NCBI GenBank assembly: GCA_964636685.1
Contig: CAZWUK010000022.1
Coordinates: forward strand, 1-28,538
Origin: CAZWUK01 sp964636685
Lineage (GTDB): Bacteria; Bacillota; Clostridia; Christensenellales; CAG-138
Reading direction: 5' to 3'
Length of the DNA stretch: 28,538 bases
The translations under genes were made by a program, and so were the position numbers. A model generated the notes under the pieces. The model was not told the origin of the DNA and did no database searches. It worked only from the letters and a program-made list of their open reading frames with translations. How positions within the stretch are numbered: the stretch's first letter is position 1; the number at the start of each line of letters is the position of its first letter. Below, one piece after another: positions 23,688-28,538 of this stretch.

Positions 23688-23975
23688 TTATTTCGTTTTC
23701 TCGATAGATAAAATTCGAAGTCCCTTGACATCCGTTCCCATTGTCGTCGCAATTGCAGCCGATATTGCAGCTACAAATGCTCCACGGTCCGGTATATCAT
23801 TGTTCCCCGCGGCTGAGACAGGCGCGGTCTTTTCCGTTTTCGGCTGTTTCTTCCCACCGAAAGAACGTACCAAAAAGCTCATCAGCTTTGCGATGAAGAT
23901 GAGGCAGATGAGACCGACAAAAACCGTTCCCAGTCCAAGAAGCACGACTTCCAACAAGCTGGGCGACCCTTCCAT
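23688..23975 (-). CDS. oadG: OadG-family gamma subunit
   Basis: A 95-aa small membrane protein with one N-terminal transmembrane helix (about residues 6-30, LEVVLLGLGTVFVGLICLIF). A basic/polar stretch (FGGKKQPKTEK) and a C-terminal segment ending R-I-L-S-I-E-K follow, as in sodium-pump decarboxylase gamma/delta subunits that hold the complex together. Start at ATG 23973-23975 (M-E-G-S-P-S) follows GGAGG by 8 bases. An ATG ten codons further up lacks one. It is the first gene of the decarboxylase operon. Confidence 0.88.
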   Translation of the reverse strand: MEGSPSLLEVVLLGLGTVFVGLICLIFIAKLMSFLVRSFGGKKQPKTEKTAPVSAAGNNDIPDRGAFVAAISAAIATTMGTDVKGLRILSIEKTK

Positions 23976-24042
23976 AGTAGATACCTCCATATGTGATTGG
24001 GACAAGAATACCTCTATCCTCGCCCTTATTCTGTATTATTCG

Positions 24043-24055
24043 ACAGGACTCCTGT
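24043..24055. promoter_or_regulatory. 13-bp perfect palindrome upstream of oadG
   Basis: ACAGGA-C-TCCTGT is a perfect 6+1+6 inverted repeat, 68 bases before the oadG start. It is long enough for a dimeric regulator site. AT-rich sequence lies on both sides, including a possible -10 (TATACT on the minus strand near 24072) whose -35 would overlap the end of rluB. No promoter is convincing, so the operator role is a guess. Confidence 0.3.
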
Positions 24056-24078
24056 AATTCCTGCTCGAAAATAGTATA

Positions 24079-24798
24079 TTATTCTATACCCAGCGTTTTT
24101 TTCAACGCCGTGATCTCCTGCTCCGTTAACTCCCGTTTTTGCCCAGGCTTTAGCTCCCCCAACGTCAACGTGCCGAACCGCTCGCGTTTGAGCCGCAGCG
24201 TTCGATGCCCAACCGCCTCCACCATGCGTCGGATCTGCCGATTGCGACCTTCGTGGATGGTGATGAGAAACGAGGTGTCGCCCCGCTCCGTCGGTCGCAC
24301 GTATTCGACCTTTGCAGGCGCGGTCATGCCTTCTTCGAGCATAACGCCGTTGACAAGCTTTGCAATCTCCGTTGCGGTCAGCTTGCCGTCGCAGATGGTA
24401 TAGTAGGTTTTTTCCACGCCGTATCTGGGATGCGTCATATGGTAGGCGAGTTCGCCGTCGTTGGTCATTAAAATCAGTCCCTCGGAATTGAGATCGAGTC
24501 GTCCGACGTTATACAGCCGCTCCGGAACATCGGAAAAGTACAGCTGTACCGTTTTGCGGTTTTCGGGATCGTCGGAGGTGCTTACGACGCCGCGCGGTTT
24601 ATAAAAAAGGAACACGCGCTTTTGCTTTTCCGCCGCGACCGGCTTGCCGTCAAAAAGCACCGTGTCCTTTTCCGGGTCCACGGACATGCCAAGCGTGGCG
24701 GTCGTGCCGTTGACCAGCACCCGCCCCTCGGTGATTAAATTTTCACTTGCGCGTCTTGACGCGACGCCGGCCTCCGCCAGATATTTTTGCAGCCGCAT
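24079..24798 (-). CDS. rluB: Ribosomal large subunit pseudouridine synthase RluB-like
   Basis: A 239-aa RsuA/RluB-family enzyme that modifies uridine in the helix 89 region of 23S rRNA. The N-terminal S4 domain (MRLQKYLAEAGVASRRASE to about residue 60) is followed by the synthase domain. The catalytic aspartate lies in NVGRLDLNSEGLILMTNDG (about residue 102), and the HEGRNRQIRRM block is typical of the family. AAAGGAG lies 4 bases before the ATG. In Clostridia it often ends the ytfI-ytfJ-dac-spmA-spmB group. Here it follows the carboxypeptidase directly, 20 bases away. Confidence 0.96.
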   Translation of the reverse strand: MRLQKYLAEAGVASRRASENLITEGRVLVNGTTATLGMSVDPEKDTVLFDGKPVAAEKQKRVFLFYKPRGVVSTSDDPENRKTVQLYFSDVPERLYNVGRLDLNSEGLILMTNDGELAYHMTHPRYGVEKTYYTICDGKLTATEIAKLVNGVMLEEGMTAPAKVEYVRPTERGDTSFLITIHEGRNRQIRRMVEAVGHRTLRLKRERFGTLTLGELKPGQKRELTEQEITALKKTLGIE

Positions 24799-24818
24799 GA
24801 AGCTCCTTTACCGGATCT

Positions 24819-25952
24819 TCACGCATCGATGAGAAAGTCATGAAGAACCGCATGAAAATAGTACGAATACGCCGCCAGGGGCGCATCCTCTAAAACAACG
24901 AGATCGCACTGGGCGATTCTCTGCCCGTTGCATTCGGCATACAGCTTGCCGACGCAGTCGCCTGCATACAGCGGGCCAGTCACCTGATGCGGCATATCGA
25001 CAGTAAATGTGATCTCCTCGTCAACATCCGCCAAAGATGGATATAGTATATCGCTTTTTGTATAAACTTCCAACCACTTTTTCTCACTGCCCGTCACATA
25101 GAGGTTTGTGATGGGTGTATCCTTGCCGATCAGCGTCGTCATGGTGCAGACGGAAAAACCATATTCCAGCAGTTTTTTTGCGTCGTTCCACATGTCGGGG
25201 GCATTCAAAACCACGCCAACCAGCAGCATGCCGTCCCGCTCGGCAGCAAACACCAGACATTTTCCCGCCGCCTTGGTATAGCCGGTCTTCACGCCGCACC
25301 CGCCGTCAAACTCCCACAGAATCTTATTTTTATTTTTCCAGGTACGCTGAATGTCGCCGGATTCTGCGGTGTGATATGTTGTCGATACGATGGTGCGGAA
25401 AACGGGGTTTCGCATGGCGTGGACGGAGATCGTGCATAGATCCTGCGCGGAGGTGTAGTGCCCGTCTGCGTGCAGACCGTTGGGGTTTGCAAAGTTCGAG
25501 TCCGTGCAACCGATTGCGCGCGCCTTTTCGTTCATCAACGCGGCAAATTTTTCCACCGATCCCGAAATATGGATGGCAATTGCGACCGCCGCATCGTTGC
25601 CGGATCGGAGCATCAGTCCGTAGAGCAGATCCGAAAGCCGCATCTTTTCGCCCTTTGTCAGATAGATGCTCGATCCCTCCACGCCGATGGCAGAATCGTC
25701 AACAGCGACCATCGCGTCGAGATCGCCGTACTCGATTGCGACAATCGCCGTAAGGATTTTTGTCGTGCTTGCCATCTCCATGGAGGTATGTTCGTTTTTT
25801 GCGCAGATGAGCCTGCCCGAAGAAACCTCCATCAGCGCCAGGGAAGCGGCGCTGGCGTCGCCGTTGTTCACAGCCGCGCTCTTTTTATTCGGGTACAGCA
25901 GCAATGCGGCAAGCGCTGCAAGAAAAAGCGCGCTCAGTCTTCTTTTTTGCAT
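24819..25952 (-). CDS. D-alanyl-D-alanine carboxypeptidase (S11, DacB/DacF type)
   Basis: A 377-aa secreted penicillin-binding protein that trims the terminal D-Ala of peptidoglycan stem peptides. A signal peptide occupies about residues 1-26. The three catalytic motifs are intact: S62-T-T-K65 (MASTTKILTA), S117-G118-N119 and K222-T223-G224 (GGCGVKTGYTKAAG). The C-terminal beta domain (about 270-350) is present. I see no clear amphipathic membrane anchor. Its place between ytfJ and rluB fits the sporulation-linked dac genes of Clostridia. The first 19 bases overlap the end of ytfJ. Confidence 0.95.
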   Translation of the reverse strand: MQKRRLSALFLAALAALLLYPNKKSAAVNNGDASAASLALMEVSSGRLICAKNEHTSMEMASTTKILTAIVAIEYGDLDAMVAVDDSAIGVEGSSIYLTKGEKMRLSDLLYGLMLRSGNDAAVAIAIHISGSVEKFAALMNEKARAIGCTDSNFANPNGLHADGHYTSAQDLCTISVHAMRNPVFRTIVSTTYHTAESGDIQRTWKNKNKILWEFDGGCGVKTGYTKAAGKCLVFAAERDGMLLVGVVLNAPDMWNDAKKLLEYGFSVCTMTTLIGKDTPITNLYVTGSEKKWLEVYTKSDILYPSLADVDEEITFTVDMPHQVTGPLYAGDCVGKLYAECNGQRIAQCDLVVLEDAPLAAYSYYFHAVLHDFLIDA

Positions 25953-26347
25953 ACGCCGATCCCCTTGAGGAAGGCTTCGATGTCCGCCGTCACCTGTGGA
26001 ATCAGGTCCACCAAATGATCCAGCGCAGTATCGCAGTGCGCGGACGAAACGGTTACCCGCCCCTCCTGCACCGTTAAAAATGCGGTGGGCGTGACAGAAA
26101 TCCCCGCTGCTGAAGACCCGGCAAACGGATACGCCGCGCCGTCCAACGCAAGACCGCTCTTTTGAATCGGATGCTTTGTTGCATATTCGCCGCCACCTGT
26201 CAAAAAGCCCATCGTTACACGGGATACGGGCAATATTACGGTATTTGCGTTGACCGCAATGGGACGGCCGACCACGGTATTAACATCAATCAGCTGACGA
26301 AGGTGCTCCATGGTTACGCCTACGATATTTTCAATTGGATGTGACAT
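25934..26347 (-). CDS. ytfJ: GerW family sporulation protein YtfJ
   Basis: A 137-aa GerW/YtfJ protein, a family needed for normal germination in Bacillus spores and widespread in spore-forming Firmicutes. NTVVGRPI, TVILPVSRVTMGFLTGGGEY and the glycine/serine-rich SSAAGISVTPTAFLTV block match the family. The biochemical role is not known. It is preceded by a DUF2953 protein (17-base overlap) and followed by a D-Ala-D-Ala carboxypeptidase, a standard clostridial order. Some non-sporulating Clostridia keep this gene, so it does not prove sporulation. Confidence 0.93.
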   Translation of the reverse strand: MSHPIENIVGVTMEHLRQLIDVNTVVGRPIAVNANTVILPVSRVTMGFLTGGGEYATKHPIQKSGLALDGAAYPFAGSSAAGISVTPTAFLTVQEGRVTVSSAHCDTALDHLVDLIPQVTADIEAFLKGIGVCKKED

Positions 26348-26930
26348 TTAATTTTTTCCGCTTCCTTCTGCATATGTATTCCATTGCCAGTTTCACCGGA
26401 AACACGGTAACTATTCCTTCCAGTTTTATCCGCAGCAAATTTTCCGTAAATGCGGGATAAGCGGTGCTTTCCGCAGTATCCGGCAAAAGCCAGCAAAACA
26501 AAAAATCAAACAGAATCCGAAACACGGCTAAGGTACACACCGTCGCAACGGGCGCCTGCCGAATGCCCGCCACCGTATCAATTGAGAGCCGGTTGATCCG
26601 AATTGCAGATTGTATGCTTTCCGCGTCCAACGGAACTTGTGTTTTTTTCTTTGAGATCAAGGGCAGACACTTCCACACTGAACCGTCATCACGGCACAAC
26701 GTCAACGTCATCACCGGCGGCTGCAAATAACTGATCCGCAGATAAACTGACTTTTTTATCAGCAACATTCGTATTTTGATGTGTAATACCGCAAACCGCG
26801 CCGTTACATTCCCGCACAATGCAATGCGGATGGGAAACAGCAACACAAGCAGCACAAGCAGCGGTACAATTACCCAGAGCATCCACAACATGGCAATAGT
26901 ATGTGCAAAAAAGCGATCGGTTACATACAC
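26331..26930 (-). CDS. ytfI: DUF2953 family membrane protein (YtfI-like)
   Basis: A 199-aa protein with a strong N-terminal membrane segment (about residues 13-34, AMLWMLWVIVPLLVLLVLLF). A beta-rich middle, a second hydrophobic stretch (about 130-150) and a basic C-terminus (CRRKRKK) follow. Similarity to DUF2953 is judged from this layout and from the position directly before ytfJ, where such genes lie in Bacillus and Clostridia. The function is unknown. The frame opens with GTG at 26928-26930 and has only a weak ribosome binding site. ATG codons 13 and 16 residues in would shorten it to the membrane helix, so the start is uncertain. Confidence 0.75.
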   Translation of the reverse strand: MYVTDRFFAHTIAMLWMLWVIVPLLVLLVLLFPIRIALCGNVTARFAVLHIKIRMLLIKKSVYLRISYLQPPVMTLTLCRDDGSVWKCLPLISKKKTQVPLDAESIQSAIRINRLSIDTVAGIRQAPVATVCTLAVFRILFDFLFCWLLPDTAESTAYPAFTENLLRIKLEGIVTVFPVKLAMEYICRRKRKKLNVTSN

Positions 26931-26943
26931 TCTCGCAAAATGC

Positions 26944-26978
26944 CAAAAATAAAGGACCGCCGTTGTGTGCGACGATCC
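26944..26978 (-). terminator. Intrinsic terminator after the 99-aa membrane protein gene
   Basis: On the minus strand GGATCGTCG and CGGCGGTCC form a 9-bp stem with two G-U pairs and a 7-base loop, followed by TTTATTTTT. It lies 14 bases past the stop of the upstream gene and separates fumC and its follower from ytfI. Confidence 0.8.
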
Positions 26979-26992
26979 TCTGTATCCGGTTT

Positions 26993-27292
26993 CTATTCTC
27001 GTTGGCTGTCATCCTGCGGCGCATCGTGGGGAGGTTCTTGCGCCGGTTCATTTTCTTCCTCGTCCCCAGACTTCGCGTGGGCAAAAAGCAACCAGCCCAA
27101 GCCTGTCACCGCCGCGCCGACAAGATACGGCACGCCGATCATCACAAGATTCGACCACCACGGGAAGCTTGTATACGGATCTTGGGCAGTCTGAATGCAG
27201 GCATACGCCGTATGCAGTACGCCGATCCAGACCGCTATCCAAAATAGCGTTGACGTAATCTTTTTCCCGCGTGTCTTTGTGTCCTGCTTCAT
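26993..27292 (-). CDS. Small two-helix membrane protein of unknown function
   Basis: A 99-aa protein I cannot assign. A basic N-terminus (KQDTKTRGKK) leads into two hydrophobic helices (about residues 14-33 and 48-70), separated by a short loop with PYTSFPWW. An acidic, proline-rich tail of about 27 residues follows (GDEEENEPAQEPPHD). The pattern predicts a hairpin with both ends in the cytoplasm. It starts 7 bases after fumC with AAGGGA 10 bases upstream of ATG, and a strong terminator follows, so it is probably co-transcribed with fumC. Whether that link is functional is unknown. Confidence 0.7.
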   Translation of the reverse strand: MKQDTKTRGKKITSTLFWIAVWIGVLHTAYACIQTAQDPYTSFPWWSNLVMIGVPYLVGAAVTGLGWLLFAHAKSGDEEENEPAQEPPHDAPQDDSQRE

Positions 27293-27299
27293 ATCGTTG

Positions 27300-28538
27300 T
27301 TATCCCTTCGCGTTCGTCATCGCAAGCGGATCGACCAGACGGTCAAATTCCTCCAGCGTGAGCAGCCCGAGCTTTTCTGCCGCCTGTTGCAGCGTCGTGC
27401 CGTCTTCATGCGCCGTCTTTGCCACGTTTGCGGCATTTTCATAGCCGATGCGCGGTGAAAGCGCGGTCACGAGCATCAGCGAGCGCTCCAGATTTTCACG
27501 GATGCGCGCCGTATTTGGAATAATTCCGGCAAGGCAATGCGTCACAAAGCTCTCCACCGCATCGGAAAGCAGCCGTGCAGACTCCGTACAAACCCGCGCA
27601 AAGAGCGGCAAGTACACGTTCAGCTCCAGCTGTCCCTGGGATGCTGCAATTCCCACCGAAACATCGTTGCCCATCACGCGCGCGCACACCATGGTGAGCG
27701 CTTCGCACTGGGTAGGGTTGACCTTGCCCGGCATAATCGAGCTCCCCGGTTCGTTGGCAGGCAGCACCAGTTCCCCAATGCCGCTGCGAGGGCCGCTGCC
27801 GAGCAATCGCACATCGCTGGCAAGCTTATACAGATCCGCAGCCGTCGTCCGCAACGCGCCGTGCCAAAAGCAAAGCGCATCGCGCGACGACAATGCGTGA
27901 AATTTATTCTCTGCCGGGAAAAACGCTGTGCCGCAGATTTCGGTGAGGTTTTGGCATGCCGTTTTGGAAAGCTTCGGATCGGCGTTGAGCCCCGTTCCGA
28001 CGGCCGTACCACCCAGTGCAAGTGCGCGCAGTCGCTCTGTGGCAGAAACAATCATCTCGCGTGTACAGCGCGCCATCTCCTGCCACGCCGAAATTTCCTG
28101 TCCCAGCGTGACCGGCGTTGCGTCCTGCAAATGCGTTCTGCCAAGCTTTACGATCGATTGATAGCGGCAAGCTAGGTCAAAAAGCGTTTTTTCCAGTTTC
28201 TCCATTGCCGGCAATAGCTTTTTTTCGGTCAGCAATACCGTGGCAACGTGCAGCGCCGACGGAAAAACATCGTTCGTGCTCTGCCCCAAATTGACATGAT
28301 CGTTCGGGTGCAGCGCCACGCCGTCCTCTGCCGCCATGCGGGCAATCACCTCGTTGACATTCATATTGGTCTGCGTTCCGCTCCCGGTCTGCCAGACACA
28401 GAGCGGAAATTCTTTTTCCATACCGCCTTGTAAAATACGGTCGCACGCACGGCAAATCGCAGTTGACTGCGCATCGGTGAGCTTTCCGAGCGTACCGTTT
28501 GCCATGGCGACCGCCTTTTTGATCTGCACGATCGCGTA
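27300..28538 (-). CDS. fumC: Class II fumarate hydratase, 5' end beyond the window
   Basis: The frame is open to the right edge (Y-A-I-V-Q-I-K-K), so about 50 N-terminal residues are missing. The enzyme interconverts fumarate and malate without an iron-sulfur cluster. Diagnostic segments are WQTGSGTQTNMNVNEVI, the GRTHLQDATPVTLGQE block with the catalytic histidine, and the signature loop GSSIMPGKVNPTQCE with the catalytic serine. The C-terminal domain is complete. Aspartate ammonia-lyase is the nearest alternative. The H-P-N-D-H-V-N segment and the GTGLNADPKL block favour fumarase. Malate from fumarase could feed oxaloacetate to the decarboxylase encoded downstream, which is inference. Confidence 0.92.
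   Translation of the reverse strand, partial: YAIVQIKKAVAMANGTLGKLTDAQSTAICRACDRILQGGMEKEFPLCVWQTGSGTQTNMNVNEVIARMAAEDGVALHPNDHVNLGQSTNDVFPSALHVATVLLTEKKLLPAMEKLEKTLFDLACRYQSIVKLGRTHLQDATPVTLGQEISAWQEMARCTREMIVSATERLRALALGGTAVGTGLNADPKLSKTACQNLTEICGTAFFPAENKFHALSSRDALCFWHGALRTTAADLYKLASDVRLLGSGPRSGIGELVLPANEPGSSIMPGKVNPTQCEALTMVCARVMGNDVSVGIAASQGQLELNVYLPLFARVCTESARLLSDAVESFVTHCLAGIIPNTARIRENLERSLMLVTALSPRIGYENAANVAKTAHEDGTTLQQAAEKLGLLTLEEFDRLVDPLAMTNAKG

Overview
The window is a tightly packed piece of a Firmicutes chromosome, most likely from an uncultured member of the class Clostridia. I base this on gene order: rimP-nusA-ylxR-ylxQ-infB-rbfA-nrnA-truB-ribF-rpsO-pnp-ylxY-mlpA, yggS-sepF-divIVA, ylbN-rpmF and ytfI-ytfJ-dac-rluB are all low-GC Gram-positive arrangements. 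Base composition looks moderate to GC-rich (by eye, mid-50s percent). Runs of exactly 100 N and 10 N show a draft scaffold, probably metagenomic. Every gene except the first is on the minus strand, so the text runs opposite to transcription.

In order of transcription (right to left): (1) 28538-26993 holds a class II fumarase cut by the window edge and an unknown 99-aa membrane protein, closed by a strong terminator. (2) 26930-24079 is a sporulation/envelope group: DUF2953 (YtfI-like), GerW/YtfJ, a D-Ala-D-Ala carboxypeptidase and the pseudouridine synthase RluB. (3) 23975-20657 is a complete Na+-pumping oxaloacetate decarboxylase set (gamma, biotin carrier, beta, alpha). The alpha gene is broken by a 10-N scaffold join and is start-stop coupled to pgsA (phospholipid synthesis). 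(4) From a promoter near 20070-20097, the transcription/translation operon rimP-nusA-ylxR-ylxQ-infB-rbfA-nrnA-truB-ribF runs to 11851. infB contains a 30-bp tandem repeat and a 100-N gap inside that repeat. (5) rpsO has its own promoter and terminator, followed by pnp, a degenerate polysaccharide deacetylase (YlxY), an M16 peptidase, an all-alpha dUTPase-like protein, an HlyD-type membrane protein, YggS, SepF, DivIVA, a YgiQ radical SAM protein, YlbN/DUF177 and L32. This run ends at a terminator near 824-851. (6) A lone plus-strand gene, the 3' part of a 4-hydroxy-2-oxovalerate aldolase, converges on it.

Most of this is conserved housekeeping: ribosome assembly, translation initiation, RNA decay and processing, division-site proteins and cell-wall trimming. 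The metabolic genes (oxaloacetate decarboxylase, fumarase, aldolase) fit an anaerobic fermenter that uses C4 acids and a sodium-motive force. I found no phage, transposon, CRISPR array, tRNA or rRNA. No stretch over 300 bases lacks a gene; the longest is 661-880. I see no clear new multi-gene system. The points most worth a second look are the infB repeat with its gap, the suspicious join inside oadA, the pseudoenzyme-like YlxY, the pgsA coupling, and the reduced ytfI-ytfJ-dac-rluB cluster.
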